Source: Dermatemys mawii
Lineage: Eukaryota > Chordata > Testudines > Dermatemydidae
Length of the DNA: 64,000 bases
Direction: 5' to 3'
Assembly: GCA_007922305.1 (NCBI GenBank)
Contig: ML677334.1
Coordinates: 19,645,234 to 19,709,233, forward strand
Positions within the stretch are counted from its first letter, which is position 1. Each line of letters starts with the position of its first letter. The notes under the pieces are model-generated. The model did no database searches and was not told where the DNA came from. It worked only from the letters and a program-made list of their open reading frames with translations. Below, one piece after another: positions 35,939-46,159 of this stretch. Both the position numbers and the translations under genes were made by a program.

Positions 35939-36060
35939 GGGTGACCAGATGTCCCGTTTTTAAAGGGACAGTCCTGTTTTTGGGGACTTTTTCTTATATG
36001 GGTGCCTATTACCCTTTGACCCCCCCGTCCCGTTTTTTCACAGTTGCTGTCTAGTAACCC
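35939..36060. mobile_element. Small mariner-like MITE flanked by TA
   Basis: The 122-bp element starts 'gggtgaccagatgtcccgtt' and ends 'ttgctgtctagtaaccc', giving an inverted pair of the type GGGTGACCAGA/TCTGGTCACCC with two mismatches. TA lies on both sides (35937-35938 and 36061-36062). A TA duplication suggests the Tc1/mariner superfamily. I recognise it as a frequent turtle element. Confidence 0.82.
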
Positions 36061-36062
36061 TA

Positions 36063-39000
36063 TACATAATAGTAATTTTGCTAAAGGGGAATTCCCCCTC
36101 AGAACTCTAGTACCCTGGTGGAGCGTAATCACTTATACACTTCATTAGAGATGCACCTATCTCCAAAAAGCACATGGATTGCATTTGTTTAGCTGCTGCC
36201 TAGTGGCAGGGTGGCCACTTTTGCCCTCTTCTGTGTGTACCAGCCAGCAAAGCACCCAAACTCAATCTATTTCTTATGCTTTTGCTGGGAGCGTGAATTT
36301 AGTCGAGGAAATTAGTACAGCTGAGCAATTATTTTTCAAATTTTAAAATGTAATCAGAAATATTTCAAATTTTGAAGAAAAATCCAGGGGAAATAGTGAA
36401 CATTTCTCAAAATTTTCCCTTATTTTTCCAATCAACTATACAATTGCTTCAAATTTTTCAAATTTTTTTATTTTAATAAAAAGGCAGGGGAATTCAACCT
36501 GTTCTAGGTCAGAGACTGCTTTTAATGTAATTTTTAAAGTACTATGTTAATTTGGATGATTATTCTGCTCTATGTGTTGATTTTTGTACTGTATGTGCAC
36601 TCAGACTAGAGTATGGTAATTGGCACAAAATATGTATCAAATACATTTAATCTATTAATTTAACACATTGATTTAGCTACCTGCAGTGGGAAGCATAAGC
36701 CACGCCACTGCAAGTAGAAATACAAAATAAACCAACATAAAAAGAAACAAAAAAGGAAGAAAAACAACCAAATGCTAAATCGAATTAAAATATCTTGCAT
36801 TACACCCTGAAAGTTGCCGAACCTGAGAGTAAATAGATGATAGAAAAATAATCATATAGTACATTTTGTATATTGCCTTGAGATTCTGAAAGAATCCAAA
36901 AACACTTTACAGCTTCATATGCACAGAAATTACCACTGAAATGCTGGCATTTTATGGGAAATAAAAACTATGGCCAGAATGAAGTTGATTAGAGATGTTG
37001 CTGAACTTAATTTGGTGTTAGAAGCCTCTTAAATCCTTCCTCTCCTAAGCTTCAGCCCAGGGTAGGTTTACATGCAAGTGGCAAAGGAAAACAATTGTAA
37101 GCAGGTGACAATATATTACAACAGGAAATAGCATCTGAAATTGTTTATGACAATGTGATATTTCAAACTTTATGGTATCTAAAGAGTTAACCACCAAAGC
37201 CCGGATCCTGCAAATAATCCTCACAGGCAGAATCTTGTGCCTAAACCAATCCCTGCTGAAATCAATGGAGCTTGGTGTGGGGAGACCCATGTGCAAATCT
37301 GATTGCAGTACGAGGGCCCCAGTCTCTATAACCCTGTTATGGCTATGATGAGAGAGGGGGACATTTTTATTACTGGTGTACACAGATCTAGAAATGATGG
37401 CATGCCCTTGCACAACAAAATCCCCCGCTTCCCCTGCTCTTTTCACCTTGAACAGTATCTCACGTTGTCCTTTCCTCAAGTGCCTTCTGGATACTAACAC
37501 ATCTCACCCACACCAACAGCGTCCGTCCCCTTGCCCGCCCATGATGCCCATGAATAAGGGAGCTGAGAACCAGCAGCTCCTCTGTAACTAATTTACAGGG
37601 ACACAGGGAGATATGACAGGTGAGGCTGATGAGAGTTCACCCCTCGTTTACATCAGAACACATGCAGAGAAATATCTGATTGCACTAATAGCCTTTATTA
37701 CTTTTAACATGTACTCACTTAGCCAAACAGGTGAAAGTGATTTGTGCCAGGTTTTTACGAGCCCAAGGGCCAAGCGAGCAAAACGGGTTTTGTGTGACAG
37801 GGCCTGGCTTCTCCTGGTTCTCATCCCAGTTTGAAATTTGTGAGAAAATTCAATTTGAGCAAAGCCCTCTTTTCAACTCTGAGACAAGCTCGCAGCCACC
37901 TGAATCAAAACCAGATGTACTTATCAGGCCTAAAGATAACAAATAGCGGCTTGAGATCCTGTCAGCAGAGGACCACCAGAGCAAGGGCTACAAAACTTGC
38001 TTGGCTCATGAAATTCTAGCATGATGCATATTAATGCTCACCAGATCTGGAGTCAGGCCTCTTCTATTTTTTTCTTTAATAAATTCTTCAGAACATCACT
38101 GCATTGTAAACGGGTTATTTGAGACTGTTTAAGTAAAACCAAAAGCCCCCACACATCCCGCTAATTCTCCCCACCTCCCCGATCCCACTTTCCCCAGGCT
38201 TACAAAGGCAGGTCTTTTAAAGTATGCCCATAGCAGGAGATGGTTTGTTTTGGCAAGAGAGCAGGTGCCTTCCCGAGTTCTGAGATCTGGCATGTCAGCA
38301 ATGACCCGAGGCCTTGGGTGGCCGGCTTCACGCTTACACTTCCCTGTGTCAGCTGATATACCTACCACCCACACTCTGAAAGATTCCAGCAAATTCAGAA
38401 ACTCTTAAAAAAGGGAGTTGACCTTTCTCTCTTTCCTGCTCCCTCGCTCACCAGCCCTTTCCCTCCTGTCCCTTTGGAGCAGCCAGGGCAGATTATGTAT
38501 TTCAGGCTTTAGTTGTTATAAACAGCAAGGTAGGGGATCATTTGAAAACTGGGGCCATGTAACATTAGATTCTTGCAGATGATTAAAATATGACCGTATA
38601 AACAAATTATGCCTTGAATCTCTAAAATATTCTTTTCTCCCCTTGTCTAAAGAGAAAAAAGAGATGGTGGGAGGAGGTTTATTTGGTTATTTTTCAGGCT
38701 AATTTTATTTGGTGCCCCCAAACAGAGGGTGTCCATTTCAACACTATAGGTGGCTATTCTCCCATTACCTTTTAATCATTCTCTTCTTTCTGCATCAGCC
38801 AAACAAAAGCATTAGGCTACATAGTGTCTAATAAACTTCAGATGTAAACTCTATCCAAAAACAAAAGTAAAAATCTACTCCTCAGAGGTTTTGTTTTTCA
38901 AAACTGATATGAACACAACACACCCAGCAAGTTGCCTGGTTTCTAAACTCTTCTTTTTATTTCATCTTTGCTTAAAAGGAAGAAGAAAGAGCCATGCTGA

Positions 39001-39102
39001 AGTCTTGTAGGGCACTAGTGATACTGTGTTAGTGGGAAATCCAGCATCTTTCATGTGGCCCAGTTCTGACTTGAGATCCATTTGGTCTGAGTCTCAGCTA
39101 AG
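36063..39102. other. Repeat-poor tract, about 3 kb
   Basis: AT-rich direct repeats of 'tttcaaatttt' occur at 36330-36460. A palindromic family scrap lies at 37197-37270. The segments 37930-38100 and 38560-38860 are free of recognisable repeats and contain many ATTA/TAAT motifs, so conserved regulatory sequence is possible. The minus-strand frame at 37045-37500 (151 codons) has no recognisable domain. Confidence 0.45.
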
Positions 39103-39262
39103 CAGGGCCAGCCCAAGCAAAAAAACAATAAAAACCTGCCCAAACTGCTGAAGCCCCCCAAAAAGAGGCGCTCAAACTGCTGCCCCAAGATTGACCAGAA
39201 TGCTGCCCCTTAGCACGTGCCCAGGCATGTGCTTCCTCGGCTGGTGCCTGGAGCCGGCCCTG
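39103..39262. mobile_element. hAT-type MITE, 8-bp duplication with one mismatch
   Basis: The 160-bp element starts 'cagggccagcccaagc' and ends 'ggtgcctggagccggccctg', an imperfect CAGGGCCGGC inverted terminus. The flanks are 'cagctaag' (39095-39102) and 'cggctaag' (39263-39270), matching at 7 of 8 positions. No coding capacity. Its ends resemble those of 58648-58895 and a related transposase probably mobilised both. Confidence 0.9.
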
Positions 39263-41439
39263 CGGCTAAGCTCCCTTTAAGCTGCTCTGGCAGCATAAAA
39301 GAGCTTGAAAGGGAGTGAAAATGGCCTTCCTGCACAGGGAGCCTCCCTGGTGAACACAGAGTTAGTGTAAAGGCTCTATACTGGCTCTCTACCAGCCATT
39401 GGTACATGGGAGCTGTTGGGGCAGAGTGGGATGTGTCTGAAGGGCACCACAGTACAGAAATTCTGTGCTTCCCAAGGCCCAGCAGGAACCATGGGAATAG
39501 TGTGAGTTGCAGTGACCTTGAAGTTGCTCTGACTTACGCTGGGGACCAAACAGGGCCCTGGAAAGCCCCAGCCCCATCCTACACACACATACCCATTCTT
39601 ACCCCAAGCAAAGGAAGGGATTAACTGAGAAGCACATTAATTTGAACTACTAATTAGGAATAGCTAATTCAAACATTTGATAGTACCAGTCATTGCACTA
39701 AAAATATAAATGTCATTTGATAAGGTTACATAATTATCACTCCTGGCATGGGTGATGCTAAACTGGAATTAACACATTTTCGTTTTGTTTCATAAACCTA
39801 TTTTCACATCATTTTATACAAACAAAATAAGACTCCTGACAATTAATCCCAGGAAATGATAAACGTGTCCATCATATTTCACCACTAATGATGGCCTCTG
39901 GCAATCTTTAGATAGTGCAGGCCGGGTTCTGATGTCAGTTATTATGCCAGCCTCTCACAGTCCATATGGTTGTAAGGAGATAACTGAGAGCAGATTATGG
40001 CCCAGTCGGCTTTGCAATAATGTCCTGGGTAGTGAGTCTCTGGGAGAAACACACAAGTACGCCAGTCTGTCAAGAAAGGTTGCTATATGTTTGTGTAAGG
40101 GAAATTAAGCAAGCAGTATGGGATTGGTGTGATTCAGCAATTTCTTTAACCAGCTACTTGGCTTCCAACTTGACACTATTGCTGTGGTTACTGGAGACAG
40201 GGAGTGAAGTTCCCATGATTACAATCAGGGTAAATAAGCCACTTCCTCTTCTAAGCTCTAGTCAACATTTTTCTTTTGCCTTCCTAAGCAGTCGCGGAGG
40301 GGATTATGTCCCCTGTGGAGGCAAGAAGAGTTAAATGAACAAAATGTAGGCTCAGTAGGAATTCCACAGCCCCTTAACCCATGCTACAGAAAGTATTCAC
40401 ACTAACGATAATTTTCTGAAATGTGCTAGCAACACTTGGAATCACACCCAGCCTCTGCTTTCTCTCACCCATCCCTTGCAGTAATGGATGTCACATTCTT
40501 TAAACTGTCACTTCTGAAGAGAGGATGTTGTACATTGGCCATTGGGCCAGCTGTCATGTGGAAACTTACTTTGTGCTTACATTTCCTTTGTCAATTTCTT
40601 TTCCACCTGATTGATTCTTCATGTAGGAATATGCTCAAATTAACGAGTCCCACCTCTATATTTTGCTATAGACTAGAGATGGGTCTGAAACCAAAACCCC
40701 ATATCCAACTTCCACCACTTTGCAATCCTTTTCCTCTTACCTAGACATGACTCTGAATTTTTCTTCTTTTTCTGTAGTTAGCTGAACCAAAACCAAAGAT
40801 CTGAGCACCCCTGAACTATGCAGGTTTTGCCATCCAGATATGGATCTAAATTTTCCAGCTCAATCTTATATCTGTTGTGAGGATCACATTGTGCCACTGG
40901 TACTCAGGCCAAGGAGTACCATACTCCTCTGCAAGTAGCCCTATTGACTTCAAGTAAACTACTTTTGAAGGAAGGTATTACCCTGTTGTGAGTAAGGGTG
41001 GCAGAATCTGGTCTAAGGCTGGTAGTACACTTTATAAAGTCATCCCAAATTGCTGGAATAGTGTTCAAAGACAAGGGTAAAGATCTGGGGACGAAGCCAG
41101 CGGAAGGTCTGGAATATTTAGGGTTTTACAAGGTTTTGAAGCAGCTGCTTAGGTTAAACATTTTGTCCATTTGGGGAACCTCTCTGTCTAGGTGGGGACC
41201 AGCACTTAGTGGAATATCTGAAACTAGAGGCTACACATAATGACACCTTCTGTTTTCTAAGTCATCTATCAGTTTGGGTCAATTCCAATTTTATGAATAA
41301 TTATTCCTCTGCCACTATCTTGCTGGCAGTTTGGTGCAACCATTCATTGTTCAAAATCTCTAATGTGATTATTCACTTGTATTATGTGGGCTGCATCTGT
41401 TTCCTGATTGGATGAGTATAACTCTTAGAAACAGGCTAC
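39263..41439. other. Unassigned non-coding sequence
   Basis: No repeat boundary or exon was supported. A palindromic core 'cctattgacttcaagtaaac' is at about 40940. A polypyrimidine run ending 'tttttctgtag' at about 40779 is acceptor-like but isolated. Confidence 0.5.
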
Positions 41440-41575
41440 TGCAGAGGAAAGATGGGCCAGTGGCCAGGGGTGCTAACCTGGGAAATGTGGTTACAACTCT
41501 GTGTTCCATCACAGACTTCCTATGCGACCTTAGGCAAGCCACTTAGTCTCTCTGGTCTGCGCCCATAAAGGAACT
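41440..41575 (+). repeat. MIR-like SINE fragment
   Basis: 'ctatgcgaccttaggcaagc' followed by 'cacttagtctctctggtctg' is the MIR core, preceded by a decayed head ('taacctgggaaatgtggtta'). Confidence 0.65.
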
Positions 41576-41869
41576 TCGGCCCTTATGACCCAGAGTTAGG
41601 CATAAGGGCAATCCATAAAACCCGACTTGGCTACTGCTCAAATTTTCACTGTAGAAGTCTCCTGAGTATCTATCTTTCTGACTCTAGGCATGCCCACTGC
41701 AGTCTCCCCTTAAGCATCCAGACACTTATTTCATATCTATGTTCCAGGATATATAAAGCATTCCCCACCTATCTGAGCTGCTGAGCCCAATCTGGTAGGC
41801 AGGCTGAGTATGTCTACCACAGCAGACCCCTGTTCAGAATCTGTCAGTAGGATCAGGTGGTGGTTCTGC
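41576..41869. other. Unassigned, probably part of the composite repeat downstream
   Basis: No landmark here has a second copy in this window. It lies between the MIR and the tRNA-like head. Confidence 0.4.
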
Positions 41870-41886
41870 TATTATTGCTTTTTGAC

Positions 41887-42330
41887 CCAGTGGTTAGAGC
41901 ACTCATCCAGGATGTGGAAGACCCAGGTTCAGTTCTCTCCTCTGCCTGACATGGAGAAAAGATTTGGAAGGGGGTATCCTACCTTTCAGGAGAGTTTTCT
42001 AGCCATTCACCTATTGAATACACTGATGTGGGACTCATTCAGTCTCTCATGTTGAAGCTACTCCACCAGGTATAAATAATTAAAGAGTCATTGAAGGAGT
42101 GGGCCCAGGGTCCTTCCTGTGCTATAGAGTTACTCTTACTCATTCTGGCCAGCCCACTGACTGTAGTTATTTATACACAAAGAGCTTCAACATGAGTGAG
42201 ACCCCCTACCTTAGACTATACTATTGCTCAGAGCGCTCTCCTGTTCAAATTATTCCCCTCCCCCACAGGCTGAGGGGAGAATTGAGTCTCTATCTTCTAC
42301 AGCTCAGGTATATGATCTAACCACTGGGCT
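41887..42330. repeat. tRNA-like segment and its inverted copy (foldback SINE-like)
   Basis: A forward tRNA-like head occurs at 41887-41943: A-box-like 'tggttagagcac' at 41891 and B-box-like 'ggttcagttct' at 41926. An inverted version lies at 42276-42330 ('gaattgagtctc' and 'ctaaccactgggct'). The two could pair into a long hairpin. The pseudo-tRNA has no proper acceptor stem, so it is a SINE-type promoter remnant and not a tRNA gene. The second half overlaps copy B of the long repeat. Confidence 0.6.
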
Positions 42331-42705
42331 ACAAGAGAAGCACTACCTCACTGTCTCCTAAAATACCTAAGCCACCTGACTCCTTAAGAGGGTTCATTGC
42401 GGTGGATCACAAGCAGAGACAGGTGCCTCCTTGCAGCAGCCTAGTTTTGGGTGCTTATTGGTGTGAGAGGGGTTGGGTTTAGTACACCCCCTCTCCTCAG
42501 TAGCTCCCATTGGCCAGTTTAGGCATCTTCCCACCTACCATGCTGGCTTTTGTGGATCACATTCTTAGGCTCCTCATTCATTGTATCTAAACACCTAACT
42601 CAGGTTTTGTGGAGCCCAGTGTTATTTCAGTGATTTTCTAGGTGCCTAAAAAGGAGGTGTTGCAACACCTAAGTCTCTCTGTGGATGCAGGCCTCTATAC
42701 ATCTA
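42078..42705. repeat. Long interspersed repeat, copy B
   Basis: It shares ordered landmarks with 7410-8020 in the same orientation: 'gagtcattgaag' with 'gggccc', 'catgctggcttttgtggatc', 'cacctaactcaggttttgtg' and 'cagtgattttctaggtgcct'. Copy B carries extra sequence in its first half, including the inverted tRNA-like part. The class is unknown. Confidence 0.65.
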
Positions 42706-42808
42706 CACTGCTATTAAACACCTGCGGCTGGTTTTTGGCAGCTGGCTTGGGCTAAGAAGCTATGTAATTGCAGTAGAGATGATATTTGGGCTCTGGCTCA
42801 AGATGAGC
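42700..42808. mobile_element. MITE fragment ('catctacactgctattaaac')
   Basis: The left half of a 'gtgtagac...' MITE is recognisable: 'catctacactgctattaaac', 'gcggctggtttttggcagct' and 'ttgcagtagagatgatattt'. It stops at about 42808, where the LTR-like block begins, so it was either truncated or interrupted there. Confidence 0.5.
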
Positions 42809-43793
42809 TGTGCAAATTTATTAACTGGGTCACCACTCCATGAATGAAAAGTGGATATACACCAGCCTTTTCAAAACCTGAGCAGATTTACTACACACTT
42901 CATACCAACTCACTGGTAAAGATAAACAGTTACACAAATTTATTGACTTCAAAGATAGATTGTAAGTAATTATAATGATAGGCAAAAAGTCAGAGTTAGT
43001 TACCAAAAGAAATAAAATATAAACTATCAACCTTATTAGACTGGGCAACAACAACAGCAGTTTTTCTCACCCTGCAGGATATTGCAGACCATAGTATGCA
43101 GATGTTACCCTTGAAATCTGGGCCAGTCCCTCAGTTGGAGTTTTCAGAGTTCCTTATTGCTTGTAGCATGTAGGTAGTTTCTTGATCTATCAAAAGCCGT
43201 GATCAAGTGTCATGATGTTTTTGGTCTTTTGGTCTCGAGATGAAAAACCTTGTCTTTGCTCCTGGATGGAGAAGTAAAAACATTATCTAGGTGGGTAAAG
43301 GAGAAAGGCCAAGGACGTGGTCACTGTGTCTGTTTTATACCCTCAGTCCTATGTGCTTGGGAAGCACAAGTCCAGGCATGTCTGGGGACATTGCTGAGTC
43401 TCCAGGCAAGGCTGAGCAATTCCTCTGCGTGGCCTCATACAGGTGAGTCATTGAATTGTGGCTCCCTTGCTAGACAATGGTTTTTGATAAGTTGTTTGAC
43501 ACCCCACGTGGGCGTTGGCTAATTTCCTTGCTGTTGCCTCTGGGGAGCTAATATCTGGCTTATTCCTCAATTTACAGGATGGTTTAGTGACCACCATACA
43601 ACACATAACTCATATGCTCATAACATCATATACATTAATGATACACACATATGGATGGAGAAATGACGTTCAGCAGATTGTAACCTTTCCTCTGATACCT
43701 TACTAGGCATGTGTTATAGTTAAGATCATGATTATATAAAAATGAGGAATATAGGGGTTACAAGACACTCCCCTGAGGTATAGTCTGTCACAG
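42809..43793 (-). mobile_element. Probable solo LTR (antisense)
   Basis: Read on the minus strand the block starts TGTGACAGACTATACC (plus-strand right end 43793) and ends in TTTGCACA (plus-strand left end 42809), i.e. TG...CA. A minus-strand AATAAA (plus 'tttatt' at 42937) lies about 130 bp before that end, as expected for an LTR polyadenylation signal. I recall a similar family in turtles. No matching 5-bp target duplication is clear and there is no internal region, so the call is moderate. Confidence 0.5.
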
Positions 43794-43799
43794 ATATAT

Positions 43800-43880
43800 C
43801 CTGTGTCTCAGTTCCCCATCTGTAAAATGGGGATAATAAAATTTCCCTACCTCACAGGGGTGTTGTGGAAAGTATATTTC
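43800..43880 (+). repeat. MIR SINE core fragment
   Basis: 'tctcagttccccatctgtaa' followed by 'aatggggataataaaattt' and 'ctacctcacaggggtgttgt' is a textbook MIR core. It sits between two LTR-like blocks. Confidence 0.9.
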
Positions 43881-43960
43881 ATTAGCAAGAGCATTTTTTT
43901 TTATTAAAGAGGCTGTGATGCTACAGTAATGACAGTCATTTAAATATCTTATGTAAGCAG

Positions 43961-45373
43961 TGTCAGGAATGAGATATATTCTGACATCTGGTGGCGAACT
44001 ATGGGAATTGCAGTGAGCCTTGCAAAATAAGTCTGGGGCTGATCAATTTGCATAGACACACCCACTGCGCCTAGCCTGAGCCCACAGCAGCCCACATGGC
44101 CACTTCGGCTGATGAGGGAGCCCCAGTTTCTATGTTATTGGGGCAGGAATGATAAAGTGATGTTACTGTGATTATGTGAATGAAGGACTATGGACATGTA
44201 CTTGGCCCTTGTTATGATGGAGGGACTCGCCATCATCTAGGTAGCACTCACTGGGCAAGGGCCATGCGTTTTCAGAACACTGTGAGATTGAGAGAGGTGA
44301 TGGATAAGCACTTATACCTTTTGGTGAGGGCTCTGTCTAAGGGCCTCCCAGGCCTATTGCACCCTGCCTCTCTCCACTGTGGAATGTCAGAATTGAATTT
44401 TGCTTCCATTAGGAGCGTGGTTCTAGGCTGCTGAGCTGACAAATGCTTTGGGCTCACTGGGGCACCTGTACTAAGGCTCCCCTACTGTGAGCTGAAATCA
44501 CCTAAGAGCTAAAGAAATCACTGAGCGCTGTCTTAAGTAGGGGGGACCTGGAAAAAGTGCAGAGTGGCTGGTGCAGCAGAGCAGTCTGTGTGTCAGCTAG
44601 CAGGACGGCTAGCGGAGTGACTGGTGCAGCAGAGCTGTCTGTCGACTAGCGGAGGCGTTGGTGCTGCGGGCAGAGTGACCGGTGCGGCAGAGCTGTCTGT
44701 CTGTCACCTAGCAGAGGCGTGGGTGCTGCGGGCAGAGTGACCGGCGCAGCAGAGCTGTCTGTCTGTCACCTAGCAGAGCAGCTAGTGGATCAACGGGCAG
44801 AGCGGTTCGTAGGACAGCCAGCGGAGCAGAGCCGATTGCGGTGAGAGCTGCAGCGGAACCTCACGGAGAGGCGGCGCAGTCGGCCTCGGACCACGTAAGG
44901 TGCCCCGTGCCCTACCCTCCATTTCCACCCGGGCTGGAGGTAAGACTCTGCCAATTGACTTTTGAACTCTGCACGGACCAAGGACAGAGACTCTTGGGCT
45001 GTTGGACTTTTGGGACTATTGAGTGACTTTTTGGGGTTGTGGAACTCAAGAGCCAAAGGGAAGGCCACGGCCTATTTGCTGGGAGGGGGGCTTCTGGTTC
45101 ATGGTTTGGTTTATTAACCTTGTTTGTGGTGTTTCCCCAATATAATGCCACATTGTTTCTCCCTGTTATTAAAAGGCTTTGGTACACTCAGACTCTGTGC
45201 TTGCGAGAGGGGAAGTATTGTCTCTTACAGACGCCCAGAGGGGTGGTATATGGTTGTCCCAGGTCACTGGGTGGGGGCTCGAGCCGGTTTTTGTATTGTG
45301 CTATTGGAATGGAACCCCTGGATACTGAACCCGGCCCTTGTTGCTGCCAACTCTGATGGGCAGAAGGGTTACA
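43961..45373 (+). mobile_element. Probable solo LTR, 1.4 kb, with internal tandem repeat
   Basis: The block starts 'tgtcaggaatgagatatatt' and ends 'ggcagaagggttaca', giving TG...CA. It is far richer in GC and CpG than its surroundings from about 44560 to 44940. An ATTAAA-type signal lies at about 45164, which would place the R/U5 part downstream. I associate the termini with a turtle gypsy-type LTR. No 5-bp duplication is apparent (agcag versus cttag) and no internal genes follow, so it is either a decayed solo LTR or an LTR-like fragment. Frames inside it are not credible genes. Confidence 0.55.
44559..44800 (+). repeat. Tandem repeat of growing period (52, 58, 62, 65 bp)
   Basis: Units start with 'gagtgactggtgcagcagag'-like sequence at 44563, 44615, 44673, 44735 and a decayed one at 44799. 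Each contains 'gcagagctgtctgtctgtca' or a shorter form, then 'ctagcagaggcg'. Adjacent units 3 and 4 are the most alike, suggesting recent local duplication. It lies inside the LTR-like block. Confidence 0.85.
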
Positions 45374-46122
45374 CTTAGATAGATAGTGTGAATGACAATA
45401 TAAAGTTCATTTTTGTAATAAAATTCATACCAAGTACTATGAAAGCCTTTAAATTGGATATAATTGGCACACAAGACCTTGTGTAACGTTTGCGTTGCAA
45501 AGTGTTTGCCATATTTTTTAATTTCACACTGATTTTTGTGCAGTTCTGCAGACTTTAGCTTTCAGATTTAGTGACAGGGTGCTGATAAAACTATTCATCC
45601 CCTTAAAGTGTGGTTCAGCTCTGCGAAGCCACTGAAAATGCATCATATGCCAGTTCCTCTTTATTTTTCAAAAATTTCCTTCGCGACTGTGCTCATTTTA
45701 AAAGTGAAGATTTTTTTTCTACCAATCTACCCTGTATACTCTGTCTGGGATCAGAAAGTCAGTGTGGATTCTTTTCTTGTTGTACATTGTCCCATGTAAT
45801 AAAAATTCTTGCAGGCTCAATTAGCCCCTCAGTGATGCTTGTGAAATCCATAACCTTCAAATTATGCCTTCAGTGACACCTGTGCACTGATTGTGTTGGC
45901 TTGGTTTGCCCAGGTGCAATTGACTGGAACTTAGTAAACAACCCTGCTAATGATGTACAGGAAAGAATAGAATCCCTCTCTTTCTCTCAGCCTGGTTGGC
46001 TTCTGCAAGGCTAAAAGAAGGGGAAAAATGAGGCAGAACTATTTTGTCCCCAAAGCCAGGAGATGGGAATCTGAGTATGCACTCAGAGCAGATGTGTTCA
46101 GAAATAAGGTACCCTTTATGTG

Positions 46123-46159
<37 letters not shown>

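Noticed and set aside
37045..37500. 151-codon minus-strand ORF
   Set aside because: No family resemblance, and opposing frames at 37303-37591 are open too.
41887..41943. Possible tRNA gene (A and B boxes present)
   Set aside because: No acceptor stem or plausible anticodon loop; it is part of a SINE-like repeat with an inverted copy nearby.
44559..44800. Possible CRISPR-like array
   Set aside because: Unit spacing varies (52-65 bp), units are contiguous with no unique spacers, and the context is vertebrate LTR sequence.
44800..45030. Possible CpG-island promoter and first exon with 'cacgtaag' donor
   Set aside because: The CpG-rich sequence is better explained as part of the LTR-like block, and no coding continuation was seen.
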